A stretch of 63,548 nt of DNA, taken from assembly GCA_002238945.1 (NCBI GenBank), contig MPNI01000007.1, forward strand, positions 30,001-93,548, read 5' to 3'. The stretch's first letter is position 1; each line of letters opens with the position of its first letter. The DNA comes from Proteobacteria bacterium bin106 (GTDB lineage Bacteria > Bdellovibrionota_B > Oligoflexia > Oligoflexales > Bin106). The translations under genes were made by a program, and so were the position numbers. The notes under the pieces are model-generated. The model was given only the letters and a program-made list of their open reading frames with translations. It searched no databases and was not told where the DNA came from. Positions 36,495 through 45,918 of this stretch are shown piece by piece.

Positions 36495-37766
36495 TTGATG
36501 AAATCATATCTTTGGTGGATTGCGTTAAGGCAGGTTTTTTTTCCAGAAAAAAAAGCCGGTCTTCTTTTTATGTCTATTGCTTCCATGTTAGGTGTGGTGA
36601 TTGGCATTGTGGCCCTTATGGTGACTCTTTCGGTGATGGGAGGGTTTGAAAAAGATCTTCGTTCTAAGATATTTTCAGGACTTTCTCATATTCAGGTACT
36701 GTCTCAGCCGGCTCGATTGGGTTGGTCTTTAAAAGAGCATCCACTCGCTTACTTTTCTAAGCATTTGCCCCAAGCTGAAGCCATATCAGCGTTTATTCGA
36801 GCAGATATTATCATCAAAAACAAAGACCGGATTGCCTCAGCTACCGTGCTTGGTTTGGATCCACGTTCTTCTGCGGATATTTGGGGCATCAAAAAAGAGG
36901 TATCATCGTTTAAAAGTTTTCAAGAATTAATGTTTTCTGTGGAAGGAGAAGATCCAGCTTTGGTGATGGGAGATCAACTAGCTAGGCGTCTTGGGGCTTT
37001 TACGGGTAGTACGGTATATGTGCTTGCTTCAAAGGCTTCTTTGTCGGGGTTTTTGCATGGTGATAAGCTCTTTCAACCTTACCGTGTGGCAGGGATCTTT
37101 CATAAATCCAAAGATGAATACAATGCACGTTATGTGGTTACTTCATTGAAGAATGCCAGGCGTTATATGGATGATTATGATGTGTTTTTGGATGAAGAAG
37201 AGTATGTAAGTGGAGTGGCAGCGGTTTTTTCTGATCCTGATATGGTGGATGAGGTTAATGATCAAACGTTTCCAGATAAGTTTACGGCTTTAAGTTGGAA
37301 ACAAGAGAATCGCTCACTTTTGATGGCTCTGATTTTAGAGAAATTTGCTATGGGTACGGTATTGTTTTTGATCATTGTGGTGGCGGTATTTTCTCTGTCT
37401 GGTGCGGTGATGATGACGGTATATTATAAGCGCTCGCAGATTTCTCTATTGCGGGGTTTAGGGATGCCATGGCAGGATGTGGTTAAGATCTTCGTGGCCC
37501 ATGGTATGATCATCGGCTTAATAGGTGTGGTGGTGGGTGCTGTGGGTGGTTTATTGCTGTGTATATTGATCAAATCAGGTGTGTTGAATGGTCTTTTAAC
37601 GCTTTTTAGGCATGGTGGTATTGGATTTCATAGGCTGCCTGTTGAATTTTTATATAAAGATTATGCGATCATTTGTCTTTCTGCTTTGGTATTGATTATC
37701 TTAGCATCGGTTTATCCTGCCTATCTTGCTGGTAAGCAGCATCCTGGTAAGGGGCTGAGATACTGA
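36495..37766 (+). CDS. lolC: Lipoprotein-releasing system permease (LolC/LolE family)
   Basis: 423 residues. TM1 lies near 25-50 with the family signature IGIVALMVTLSVMGGFEKDLR, then a periplasmic domain (about 55-270), then three more TM helices of the FtsX type (about 275-410). With LolD it extracts outer-membrane lipoproteins from the inner membrane in an ATP-driven step. Only one permease gene is present, so it probably acts as a homodimer (LolF-like arrangement). lolD follows after about 40 bp. This order, leading into bamA, is typical of deltaproteobacterial genomes. Confidence 0.9.
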   Translation: MMKSYLWWIALRQVFFPEKKAGLLFMSIASMLGVVIGIVALMVTLSVMGGFEKDLRSKIFSGLSHIQVLSQPARLGWSLKEHPLAYFSKHLPQAEAISAFIRADIIIKNKDRIASATVLGLDPRSSADIWGIKKEVSSFKSFQELMFSVEGEDPALVMGDQLARRLGAFTGSTVYVLASKASLSGFLHGDKLFQPYRVAGIFHKSKDEYNARYVVTSLKNARRYMDDYDVFLDEEEYVSGVAAVFSDPDMVDEVNDQTFPDKFTALSWKQENRSLLMALILEKFAMGTVLFLIIVVAVFSLSGAVMMTVYYKRSQISLLRGLGMPWQDVVKIFVAHGMIIGLIGVVVGAVGGLLLCILIKSGVLNGLLTLFRHGGIGFHRLPVEFLYKDYAIICLSALVLIILASVYPAYLAGKQHPGKGLRY

Positions 37767-37807
37767 TTCTTGGTGGCTGTGTTTGTTAACTGATTAAAGG
37801 CAAATTG

Positions 37808-38560
37808 GTGCAAGAGTCTCATTCCTCTTCGTTGCAACAACCTGGTCCCCAACCACACTCTTCTCAAAAGAAGTGTGTGGTGATGGTGCGGGAGGTTTCT
37901 AGGTTTTATAAGAAATCATCGGAACAGGTGACAGCTTTAAACAAAGTGAGCTTTTCTTTGCAGAAAGGAGATCGAGTTGTAGTGACAGGAACGTCGGGAT
38001 CTGGTAAGAGTACATTGCTGCATATGATCGGCACTTTGGACCGTCCTTCTTCAGGTCAGATCATGGTTTGGGGCAGTGATGTCACAACGATGTCTGATCA
38101 GATGCTGAGTGTTTTTCGTAATTCTACTGTGGGTTTTGTATTTCAGATGAATAATCTTCTGCCTGAATTTAGTGCTTTAGAAAATGTGATGATGCCGGCT
38201 TTGATTGCTGGGATTGCGCAAAGAGGAGCTAAGAAACGTGCAGCAAAGCTACTTGATGCTGTGGAATTGAGTCATCGTCAGACTCATAAGCCAGCAGAGC
38301 TTTCTGGTGGAGAGCAGCAACGTGTGGCCATTGCTCGAGCTTTGATGATGAATCCTGAAATCCTGTTAGCTGATGAACCCACTGGTAATCTTGATCAAGA
38401 AACGTCTTATCATATTCAGGCACTGCTCCAGGAGATATGTAATGAGCATAACACCACCATGCTTCTTGTGACGCATGATACGGAGTTGGCTCAGTGTTTT
38501 GACAAGCATCTTGTGATGGCTGATGGCAAGGTTGTGGATGCTAAGGGGGTGCAGTGTTAA
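37808..38560 (+). CDS. lolD: Lipoprotein-releasing ABC transporter ATPase LolD
   Basis: 250 residues from GTG 37808 (TTG 37805 is also possible; SD AAAGG). Walker [11 protein letters not shown]-loop [12 protein letters not shown], signature [15 protein letters not shown], Walker [13 protein letters not shown] and THD switch are all complete. The spacing and FQ-NNLLPEF region are those of LolD rather than of FtsE or MacB. It powers the LolC/E permease just upstream. The stop overlaps the bamA GTG start. Confidence 0.92.
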   Translation: MQESHSSSLQQPGPQPHSSQKKCVVMVREVSRFYKKSSEQVTALNKVSFSLQKGDRVVVTGTSGSGKSTLLHMIGTLDRPSSGQIMVWGSDVTTMSDQMLSVFRNSTVGFVFQMNNLLPEFSALENVMMPALIAGIAQRGAKKRAAKLLDAVELSHRQTHKPAELSGGEQQRVAIARALMMNPEILLADEPTGNLDQETSYHIQALLQEICNEHNTTMLLVTHDTELAQCFDKHLVMADGKVVDAKGVQC

Positions 38561-40929
38561 AAAAATGTTATCGCTTGGTATTATGGCCGGTTATATGGCT
38601 GGTGATGATGGGCACTTCTGCTGTTAGTGCTCAAAGCGCCCAAGAAGTGCCTGGTGATACTTACCGGCTCAAGGTGGTAGCTATGGACATCAGCGGTAAT
38701 GTGCGTGTGGAGAGAGCTGCTATTGTGCGGGCCTTGATGAGCAAGGTGGGAGCCTATGTGGATGCTGAGCAGGTAGCGGATGATATTCGTTCGTTGTATG
38801 CTATGGGCTTTTTTTCTCAAGTGGAGATACGTACAGTAGCTAGTGATGAACCTACATCAGATCCTAAAGATATTCCGGTGCGTTTGGTGGTGAATCTTGA
38901 AGAAAAGCCAGCCATTGTGGAAATAGCTTTTAAGGGCTTTGATGGTGTGTCTTCTGATGATGTTTCTGAGAAGTTGAATGTTAAAACCTTCACCATTGTG
39001 GATGAAGGTTTATTGGGAAAAGATTTGAAGATCATTGAAGATATGCATAAAGAGAAGGGATATTTTCTTGCGCGAGCGAGTTATCAATTGATTCCTCTGT
39101 CAGCAGATAGTGTGTTGTTAGAGTTTCAGTTGGATCTGGGTACAAAGATGTATATCGGTGATGTGAATATTGTGGGCAATAAGGCTTTCAATGATGCTTA
39201 TTTGTTGGAGTCTATGTTGTCGCGGCCGTTTGATCGTTATGCCACGTTATTTGGCTCACCTTTCTTTCAACAAGCCTTCGTGGACCGTGATGAGCAGTTT
39301 TTATCCTTCATTTATCAGGATGCTGGTTATGCGCAGATGAAGGTGACAAAAACTTTGAAGGAATTGAGTCAAGATCAACGTTTTGTCAATCTCACGTTTA
39401 CTGTGGATGAAGGACAGAAGTATCACTTTGGTGATATTTCCTTTGAAGGAGATCTGTTATTTTCCAAAAAAGAGCTTCATGAATATGTGGGTATTGCAGC
39501 GGGTGATCTTTTTCGTATTTCACGATTCCGCACAGCAGTGGAGAACCTTGAGCGTGCATATGGTGATTTAGGCTATGCCTTTGTGGATGTGGATCCTCAA
39601 ACCACTTTTGATACGAAAAATCGTCGTGTGGGGATGAAGTATGTTATCACTTCTGGTAAGAAGGCTTACTTTGGTCGTGTACGTATCATTGGTAATACCA
39701 AAACGCGAGATAATGTTATTCGTCGTGAGTTGTCCATTCTTGATGGTGAGTTATTTGGCCGTACAGCCTTGGATGATTCTAAGTCTGCAGTGGAGAGTTT
39801 AGGGTTTTTTGAAGAAGTACGGTTTATTCGTAGGCTTGATACAGATGATGAATCGATTATCCATTATACGGTGAAGGTAAAAGAGAAGGCCACAGGCCAG
39901 GTGCAAGCTTCCATTGGTTACACTCCTGGAGGCAATACGGATGCGACTTGGTTTGGGCAGGGAAAATATGAAGAGCAAAATCAAAGTGGTCGTGCTTGGA
40001 ATCTTGGACTTACTGCCACTTACAGTGATAAAAACAATTATGGCACATCTTTTAATTTCTCCAATCCTCGTCTAAGAGATTCTCAGTGGTCTTTAGGGTT
40101 TTCTTTAGGTTACAAAAAACAAACGGTGATTTCGTTGGGCTTTGATATTGTTGAGCGTTCTCACACAGCTGGATTTCGTGTTGGACGTAAGATTATCGAG
40201 CATATTCGTGGTGTGGTGGGTATTGAGTTTCAGCGTACAGCTCAGGACAGTCGCTTGTATTTGGGTGATTCTTTAAGACTTTCCGGTGACACTATAGGCT
40301 TGCAGCTATCTTTGATTCGTCGTCGTTTGAATAATTATATTGATCCTACGTCTGGTCATAGTTTACGACTCACTCATCGTTTTGTGGGTGGTTGGCTTGG
40401 TGGTGACTATGATTATATGGAAAGTGAATTTGAGTCGATGTATTACTATCCGTTACGTTTTTTAGAGCATTACAATACACATCTTAAGCTTAGAGCTACA
40501 GCTTCGAAGTTGATGTCTTATTTTGGTTCGGCTCCTCCGTTATACAAGCGCTATCGTTTGGGAGGTCCTTTTAATTTGCGTGGTTATAGTGCGAATTCCA
40601 TTAGCCCGCGGTTTGTGTTTTGGCGTACGCCTTTTGATCATGATGAAACATCTTTTTATCCCAAAGGGGGTGATAGACAATTGGTGATGCAAGCTGAGTA
40701 CTATCTGCCTTTGATCTCACAAGCGGGTATGAAGGCTTTATTGTTTTATGATGCTGGCAGGGTTTATGATAATAACCAATCGTTTACCTTAGAGGATTTG
40801 CATATGGATGTGGGTTTTGGTATCCGTTGGGTCACTCCTATGGGGCCATTTCGCTTTGAATGGGCTTTCCCCATTGAAGATGATGGATCTTTGGGGCCTT
40901 ATAAGATGATATTTAATATCGGTTATTGA
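38554..40929 (+). CDS. bamA: Outer-membrane protein assembly factor BamA
   Basis: 791 residues from GTG 38554, overlapping lolD by 7 bp, with SD TAAGGGGG. A signal peptide (about 1-25) is followed by five POTRA domains (about 30-440) and a C-terminal 16-strand barrel. The conserved loop-6 motif appears as GGPFNLRGY (about 671-679), and the protein ends in an aromatic-terminated strand (KMIFNIGY). BamA inserts beta-barrel proteins into the outer membrane. Context (lolD, skp) supports this. No other Bam component is in the window. Confidence 0.95.
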   Translation: MLKKCYRLVLWPVIWLVMMGTSAVSAQSAQEVPGDTYRLKVVAMDISGNVRVERAAIVRALMSKVGAYVDAEQVADDIRSLYAMGFFSQVEIRTVASDEPTSDPKDIPVRLVVNLEEKPAIVEIAFKGFDGVSSDDVSEKLNVKTFTIVDEGLLGKDLKIIEDMHKEKGYFLARASYQLIPLSADSVLLEFQLDLGTKMYIGDVNIVGNKAFNDAYLLESMLSRPFDRYATLFGSPFFQQAFVDRDEQFLSFIYQDAGYAQMKVTKTLKELSQDQRFVNLTFTVDEGQKYHFGDISFEGDLLFSKKELHEYVGIAAGDLFRISRFRTAVENLERAYGDLGYAFVDVDPQTTFDTKNRRVGMKYVITSGKKAYFGRVRIIGNTKTRDNVIRRELSILDGELFGRTALDDSKSAVESLGFFEEVRFIRRLDTDDESIIHYTVKVKEKATGQVQASIGYTPGGNTDATWFGQGKYEEQNQSGRAWNLGLTATYSDKNNYGTSFNFSNPRLRDSQWSLGFSLGYKKQTVISLGFDIVERSHTAGFRVGRKIIEHIRGVVGIEFQRTAQDSRLYLGDSLRLSGDTIGLQLSLIRRRLNNYIDPTSGHSLRLTHRFVGGWLGGDYDYMESEFESMYYYPLRFLEHYNTHLKLRATASKLMSYFGSAPPLYKRYRLGGPFNLRGYSANSISPRFVFWRTPFDHDETSFYPKGGDRQLVMQAEYYLPLISQAGMKALLFYDAGRVYDNNQSFTLEDLHMDVGFGIRWVTPMGPFRFEWAFPIEDDGSLGPYKMIFNIGY

Positions 40930-41168
40930 TTCTATTTTCGTGTGGTTGTGTTAAGCAATTACCTTGAAATTATCGTGTTTGATTGCTAGGATGGGGACTT
41001 TGATGTCTTGCTTAGCTGCATTTGGCTGGTTAGACATGAGCTATTAGGCATGAGGTTAGCAAACACAGAACCAGGAATACAAACAAAAACCAAGAGAAAA
41101 ACCAAGAGAAAAACAAAGAGAGAATAAAAAACATAAAAAGATAGATATTTATTATGAGGAGATATGTT

Positions 41169-41714
41169 ATGCGTATTTATATGACATGTGTGATGGCGTT
41201 ATGTAGTGTGTGGGTTATGCCAGAGGCTTATGGCCATTCTCTTTCTGAGAAGCATTTTGGTATTGTTAATAATCAAAAAATCATCACCTCTATTCCTGAG
41301 GGCATTAAGGCTCGGGGTGATTTAGAAGAGTATGTTAAGGCCAAGCAAAAAGAGTTACGTCAGAAAAAAGAGGGGCTTGATACGTTTGCTAAAGAAATGG
41401 AGAGAAAAGCTTCTATTTGGAATGATGAGGTGAAAAAAGCCAAGACACAGGAATTTCAAACACGTTTGATGCAGTTACGTCAAGATGAGCAAGCGCTTCA
41501 GGCTGATGTGATGGGAAGAGAGCGTGAGGCTACGCGTAAGATTGTGGAAAAGATATCTCTTACGGTAAAAAAGCTTGCTGAGAGCAAAAAACTCTTTTTA
41601 GTCTATGAGACCTCTACTTCGGGGATTGTTTATATGAAAGAGTATGTTGATCTTACAGATGAGGTGATTTTAGAGCTTTCAAAAACCCCAACGACTCTTG
41701 AAGAAGGCTCATAA
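41169..41714 (+). CDS. skp: OmpH/Skp-family periplasmic chaperone
   Basis: About 181 residues from ATG 41169, preferred over ATG 41154 because the strong SD GAGGAG lies at the right distance. A signal peptide ends near AYGHS. After HFGIVNNQKII comes a long coiled-coil tentacle region (about 45-130, rich in Lys, Glu and Gln) and a return to the beta body (LFLVYETSTSGIVYMKEYVDLTDEVI). It holds unfolded outer-membrane proteins in the periplasm on the way to BamA, which is encoded 240 bp upstream. Confidence 0.88.
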   Translation: MRIYMTCVMALCSVWVMPEAYGHSLSEKHFGIVNNQKIITSIPEGIKARGDLEEYVKAKQKELRQKKEGLDTFAKEMERKASIWNDEVKKAKTQEFQTRLMQLRQDEQALQADVMGREREATRKIVEKISLTVKKLAESKKLFLVYETSTSGIVYMKEYVDLTDEVILELSKTPTTLEEGS

Positions 41715-41765
41715 ATAAAACAGAGTAGGTAAGGGTATTTTAGTGGTGTTGAAAGGCTACCAACT

Positions 41766-42269
41766 TTGAATAAGTCATTGCGTGCTCAGACGGATTACGG
41801 CTTTGTTTTTGATCCTCCTTTTCCTTGGCAAAAAGAGGAAGTTGCTAAACGCCTGCCTCATCGTCCGCCGATGTTTTTGATTCATCAAGTGGATACAGTG
41901 GTGCCGTGGAGTTACTGTTTGGCATGGAATTTTATTTCTCCTGACGATCCTATTTTTGGCGGTCATTTTCCTCATCAACCCATCTATCCAGGGGTGATGA
42001 TCTTAGAATCTCTTGGTCAGAGTGCAGCTGTGTTGTTTCAAGCTTCATCAGATGCTCCTCTCGGAGAGTGTTTGCTAACAGGGGTGAAGGATGCTCGCTT
42101 CTTTCATCCTGTGTTGCCAGGGGATGCTTTGCGGTGTGAGGTGAATATTGAGCGTGAGCGTCCGCCTTTTTTTTGGAATCGAGGACGAGCCTTTGTAAAG
42201 CATAAATGTGTTGCCACAGCTTTGTTGATAGCTTATTGCCGTAACGCTGATGAGCTCGTCAGTCACTGA
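41766..42269 (+). CDS. fabZ: (3R)-hydroxyacyl-ACP dehydratase, FabZ-like
   Basis: 168 codons from TTG 41766. The hot-dog fold is shown by RLPHRPPMFLIHQVD near the start and by FGGHFPHQPIYPGVMILESL, with the catalytic His (about 66) and Glu (about 79). It dehydrates hydroxyacyl-ACP in fatty-acid elongation. A few residues longer than typical FabZ at the N-terminus. The neighbours skp and bamA fit the usual cluster, but lpxD and lpxA, which normally flank fabZ here, are absent. Confidence 0.85.
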   Translation: MNKSLRAQTDYGFVFDPPFPWQKEEVAKRLPHRPPMFLIHQVDTVVPWSYCLAWNFISPDDPIFGGHFPHQPIYPGVMILESLGQSAAVLFQASSDAPLGECLLTGVKDARFFHPVLPGDALRCEVNIERERPPFFWNRGRAFVKHKCVATALLIAYCRNADELVSH

Positions 42270-42610
42270 CACTTCTTCTATTATTTTTCTTTTAAAATCT
42301 ATTTTTGCCAGTATCTCAAGTCCTCATATAGCCTTTTGTCATGGTCCATGTGATAGAGGTATGGCTGTATGGTGTTATGAGATGCCAGGGCCATAAGTGC
42401 CAGGGCCATAAGTGCTAGGGCCATAAGTGCCAGGGCCAACTAGGCAAAATCTCATAGTTGTAGGTGATTTATAATGGCTTTGGGTGTTCGACAATAGTTA
42501 AAGACAGATACGTAGATTGAGTGGGTGACATAAATCTGAATATTTGTCATGAGATTTTTGTAACACATGTTTGTTAGTAAACAGCGTGAATCTCTTATTA
42601 GGAGAGAGCA
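42270..42610. other. Intergenic region with 15-bp tandem repeat
   Basis: No gene seen. It contains the repeat at 42384-42440 and a promoter-sized AT-rich stretch before the gene at 42611. Confidence 0.6.
42384..42440 (+). repeat. 15-bp tandem repeat, about four copies
   Basis: The unit GCCAGGGCCATAAGT repeats three times (one copy with C to T) followed by a partial fourth. Confidence 0.9.
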
Positions 42611-43750
42611 ATGAGTGATGATCAGGGAAAAACCAAAGTATCTAATCTTTTTAGCACACAGCCTCCAGCCAGTGGTTATGGAGATACAGGTGGAACAGCA
42701 GCCAATGAGTTTACAGCTTCTGGTACAGCGCCTGTTTCAGCTGGATCACTGGATTCTACAGCTGGTGTAGATGACGGTAGTAATCCCTTTTCTGCTGAGC
42801 TTAAAAGCGATATGGCTTCTCAGCTTAGCATGGATATGTCCAACTTCTCGCAATTCTTTAAAGACGGTGCGGGGGCTAAAAAAACCCTTTTAGCTGTTTT
42901 CGCTGTAGTGTTAGTTGGAGCTGCAGGAGCGATGTTCTTATTCTCTGGTGGTGAGGATAGTTCTGATTCCTTTGATGATGATTATGATAGTTACGAAGAT
43001 ACAGCTTCTTCTGATGACTCTGATAGCGATTCTGATAGCGATTCTGATAGCGATTCTGATAGCGATGACTCTATGGCTTCAAATTTTGATGATGATGATG
43101 ATTATGATAGCGATTCTGATAGTGAAGATAGTTATGATGACTCTGGATCGGATGAGCAGGGTTATATAGATGATGAGCCGTCTGCTTATGGATCAGAGGG
43201 AACTGGTGGTGAAGGAGCACCGCAGATTGTTTCGCCGATGGATGCACAAGCGCGAAGTTATGATGAAACCAGTGAATATGCTCTCTTTGAGTGGGAAGGA
43301 GAGCCGGGCGGTAGTGTTTATTTTTCACGTAGTCCTACCATGATGCCTCTAGAAAAGGTGGTTCAGGTAAGTGGTAATTCTTATAGAATGGCTCATCCAT
43401 GGCCTGGTACATGGTATTGGAGAGTTGTTAATGATCAAGGCGAGAGTCAGGTATCTCGTTTCGTGGTTGACCCTCCGGTAAGACGTCAGGTAGCCCTTGC
43501 TCCTTTAGGACAACCTCTTGCTGGTCAAGGAGGTACTGTTTCTTGGACAGGCGATGCTAAAGTAGCTAGGTATATGGTAGAGATCACTCAATCGGGTTGG
43601 TCTAATCCTCAGTGGCGTTTTCAGACATCTGGTACCAGTGTGGCATTAGCGGGTGTTGTTGCCGGTCAGTATCAGTTGCGTGTGGGAGCTTTCTCAGAGG
43701 TATCTGGACGTTGGGAGTTCTCTACACCCACTGCTGTAACCATTGAATAA
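42611..43750 (+). CDS. Membrane-anchored protein with Ser-Asp repeat and beta-type C-terminal domains
   Basis: 379 residues, SD AGGAGAGAG. A soluble Ser/Gly/Thr-rich N-terminus (1-95) leads to one TM helix at about 96-117 (LLAVFAVVLVGAAGAMFLF) with no signal peptide, then an extremely acidic Asp/Ser region (about 120-190) that includes a strict SD dipeptide run, then a C-terminal beta region with two repeated fibronectin-like units (FEWEGEPGGSVYFSRSP and VSWTGDAKVARYMVEITQ). The cytoplasmic N-terminus and external acidic stalk suggest a cell-surface or peptidoglycan-associated protein. Family not recognised. The SD run is encoded by 12-bp tandem repeats. Confidence 0.65.
   Translation: MSDDQGKTKVSNLFSTQPPASGYGDTGGTAANEFTASGTAPVSAGSLDSTAGVDDGSNPFSAELKSDMASQLSMDMSNFSQFFKDGAGAKKTLLAVFAVVLVGAAGAMFLFSGGEDSSDSFDDDYDSYEDTASSDDSDSDSDSDSDSDSDSDDSMASNFDDDDDYDSDSDSEDSYDDSGSDEQGYIDDEPSAYGSEGTGGEGAPQIVSPMDAQARSYDETSEYALFEWEGEPGGSVYFSRSPTMMPLEKVVQVSGNSYRMAHPWPGTWYWRVVNDQGESQVSRFVVDPPVRRQVALAPLGQPLAGQGGTVSWTGDAKVARYMVEITQSGWSNPQWRFQTSGTSVALAGVVAGQYQLRVGAFSEVSGRWEFSTPTAVTIE
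43022..43069 (+). repeat. 12-bp in-frame tandem repeat encoding (DSDS)n
   Basis: GATAGCGATTCT repeats three times exactly and a fourth time with a changed end. The unit is a multiple of three, so slippage would change the length of the Ser-Asp stalk without breaking the gene. Confidence 0.9.
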
Positions 43751-43962
43751 ATACATGTTAAGCATTAACTGTTTATGATGATGGGTTGAAAGTGGCTGTA
43801 TTTCTTATGGAAACGGCACTTTTCATATATTTTGGCCTGTTATAATCTTTTTATTGTTATATATCCTGTCGTCTTAATATATTTATATGAATATATATAA
43901 GGTATGGATGTTCTATTTTTTATATCCTGTACTTTCTTACTTTCTTGACGGGAGGCGTTGTT

Positions 43963-44715
43963 TTGCCATCGCAGTTGGTTGGTGACAAGCCTTGTTTGAG
44001 TGAAAATGGTGTGAGTGAAAATTGTTTGAGTCGAAATGCTTTGAGAGAGCGGTGTTATGCGGAGCGTAGGGATTGGGTTGTGCCGAATAGAAGGCATTGT
44101 CCGGTGGTTGCGGATCTGAAAAAACGTTTTGAATCATTTCTGACTGATAGATTTTGCCATGCTGCAGGAAAGCTGTGTGTGTGTCTTTATACAGCCACTT
44201 CTTATGAGTTGATGTTGAAATGTTCGTATTTTAGCAAGCTTTATGTGCCTAAGGTGATGAGCACGTCTGAAAAAAGCATGGTATTTCGTCGCATTCATAT
44301 ATCTGTAGCTGGCCTTCCCTTGTTTTGGGGGTTATTAGGGCGTTTTTTTCCGTTTTATAGAGGGGATATCCACAGAGCTCCCAGTGGAAGATGCGATAGT
44401 TTGATGCAGGATCTGCAAAAAAACCCAGACATGAATGTGGTTATGTGTGTGCCATGTGTAGCTGTGTGTTCACGCACTGGTTTACGGATTGGTTCAGGAC
44501 ATGGATATTATGATCGCTACTTTGCTAAGTTGCAGCATAATGGCCTATTTGAAAGGGTTTTGAAGGTGGGGGTAGTGTGGGATAAGCATATTTTTGCAGG
44601 CGATGAGACAGAAGAGTCACTCAAAGGTGCACTGTGTGCTAAGTTATGGGATGTTCCCATGGATGTCATTCTTTCAGAGCGGCGGTTTATGACGTTACCG
44701 ACTTCTAGTTCGTAA
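43963..44715 (+). CDS. 5-formyltetrahydrofolate cyclo-ligase
   Basis: About 250 residues from TTG 43963, chosen for the SD GGGAGG seven bases upstream (frame open from 43945). The C-terminal half carries the family block CVPCVAVCSRTGLRIGSGHG followed by YYDRYF, then KVGVVWD and VPMDVILSERRFM. This enzyme uses ATP to convert 5-formyl-THF to 5,10-methenyl-THF. The N-terminal half is weakly conserved and longer than in E. coli YgfA. A copy of its last 50 coding bases is found again at 45807-45868, on the other side of the mobile element. Confidence 0.82.
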   Translation: MPSQLVGDKPCLSENGVSENCLSRNALRERCYAERRDWVVPNRRHCPVVADLKKRFESFLTDRFCHAAGKLCVCLYTATSYELMLKCSYFSKLYVPKVMSTSEKSMVFRRIHISVAGLPLFWGLLGRFFPFYRGDIHRAPSGRCDSLMQDLQKNPDMNVVMCVPCVAVCSRTGLRIGSGHGYYDRYFAKLQHNGLFERVLKVGVVWDKHIFAGDETEESLKGALCAKLWDVPMDVILSERRFMTLPTSSS

Positions 44716-44801
44716 GTTTTTTGTGCCACTAGTTCTTCCTGGCTCTGACATTTCAAATTTAGATAAAAATGTAACGTATTAAAATAACAGGCCTTTTTTT
44801 A

Positions 44802-44839
44802 AGCCATCTTTGCTCAAAAGAGCAAAGATGGCTTTTTTA
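44802..44839 (+). terminator. Strong bidirectional terminator inside the element
   Basis: AGCCATCTTTGCTC and its complement form a perfect 14-bp stem around AAAA, with T7 on one side and A-rich DNA on the other. It lies just inside the left inverted repeat and stops read-through from the 5-FCL gene. A copy lies at 63068-63105. Confidence 0.9.
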
Positions 44840-45100
44840 TGTGCTATATCACTCAACTTCACAACTATTCTCATATAACCATCTGCTCTTCATGATCCAT
44901 CTATCCATAAGAAATCATCTCTCATCTATTGATATAAATGACTAAATGAAATGTCCTTATGGATTTTTGACATTTTTATGTACAATCATGCTTTCTCGAT
45001 AAACGGCGCATATGACACTCTTCACCCAACAAATAAGGAATGCTTATCATGAAAACCACCCCCCATTCACAACCATCACAGCAGTTATACAGCGTGATCG

Positions 45101-45370
45101 TTGATCACTTTATTTATTTACTTATATAAGGATGGTATCACCACTCTCACAGATGTGGATATGTGGTTGGCTATTGATAGACAGAAAAAACAAGAGGAAC
45201 TAGCTTTAAAGGAAGCTGAGCAGAAGGGCGAGAAGAAGGGTGAGCAAAAGGAAAAAGCAGCCGTGGCTAGACGCATGCTTTCCAATGGGAGTGATGTAGA
45301 AGTCATTTCGATTGCGACAGGCCTCACACCCGAAGAAATTACGAAGCTTGCTGATAGCTCCACTCAGTGA
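45101..45370 (+). pseudogene. Truncated Rpn-family (PD-(D/E)XK) nuclease/transposase, C-terminal part
   Basis: The frame reads TDVDMWLAIDRQKKQEEL, then an alternating Lys/Glu/Gly stretch (EQKGEKKGEQKEKAAVARRML) and ends in SIATGLTPEEITKLA. This matches the end of Rpn recombination-promoting nucleases. The catalytic N-terminal part is absent. The sequence before TDVDMW is the untranslated leader seen intact at 63.0 kb, so a deletion has fused leader and 3' end. The TTG start at 45101 is probably not used. Confidence 0.75.
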
Positions 45371-45371
45371 C

Positions 45372-45744
45372 ATGAGCGAAAGTCTTTGTGACTTCACTTT
45401 AAGGACACACTCTTCCATCAATTCTCTAGCAAGAAGTATTGATGTTAGGGTTTTGTGTATTCTGATGTTTTTAGGCTGTTGATGGAAATATGGGTATGAA
45501 AGTTTTTATCATCGGTGATGAGAGTCATGCACAGCCATGGTTACTGCTTTTTATGATCCCAAAAAACAGCTAGCTCTTCCTATTTAAACAACATCCATCT
45601 TAGGCATGTTTTTTCTTAGCTAGACCCAGAGTGGTCAATTGACGAAGCCTCTGGCATAAAAGACTAAAAAGAGACCTTACAAAACATAACTGTTTTTACT
45701 TAAAAATAATGAACTTGTAGTGTGTGCTTTTAAGTGTATTTTAC
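45372..45744. other. Non-coding right half of the element
   Basis: No gene found between the Rpn stump and the right inverted repeat. Confidence 0.5.
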
Positions 45745-45806
45745 AAAAAAAGCCTGTTATTTTAATATGTTACGTTTTGTCCTGAGTTTGAAATGTCAAA
45801 GTCGGG

Positions 45807-45868
45807 ATTCTTTTAGAGCGGCGGTTTATGACGTTACATACTTCTAGCTCATAAGTTTTTTGTGCCAC
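45807..45868 (+). repeat. 62-bp duplication of the 5-FCL gene 3' end
   Basis: Matches 44668-44729 at 57 of 62 positions, including the codons ERRFMTL and the stop region. The two copies lie directly outside the two inverted repeats of the element (15-bp and about 5-bp gaps), like an unusually long target duplication. Confidence 0.85.
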
Positions 45869-45918
45869 GGTTTTTTGTGCCACAGCGTTTTGCTGATTGC
45901 TGCTGATTGCGGGATGTT

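Larger units (their letters stand above)
44741..45803. mobile_element. Defective insertion element with about 57-bp terminal inverted repeats
   Basis: The left end (44743-44799) and the reverse complement of the right end (45745-45801) match over nearly 57 bases: both read GACATTTCAAA near the tip and ATTAAAATAACAGGC inside, with a poly-T/poly-A step at the inner edge. Inside are a perfect terminator hairpin at 44802, an approximately 300-bp leader also found at 63.0 kb, and the C-terminal stump of an Rpn-type nuclease/transposase gene. The element is about 1.06 kb, and the gene has lost its 5' part. Flanking DNA at 44668-44729 and 45807-45868 is duplicated. Confidence 0.8.

Noticed and set aside
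42915-43169. 84-codon Ile/Met-rich ORF
   Set aside because: Shadow frame of the Ser-Asp repeat region of the 42611 gene.
45101-45370. 89-codon ORF as an intact gene
   Set aside because: Only the C-terminus of an Rpn protein, fused by deletion to leader DNA that is untranslated in the copy at 63 kb.
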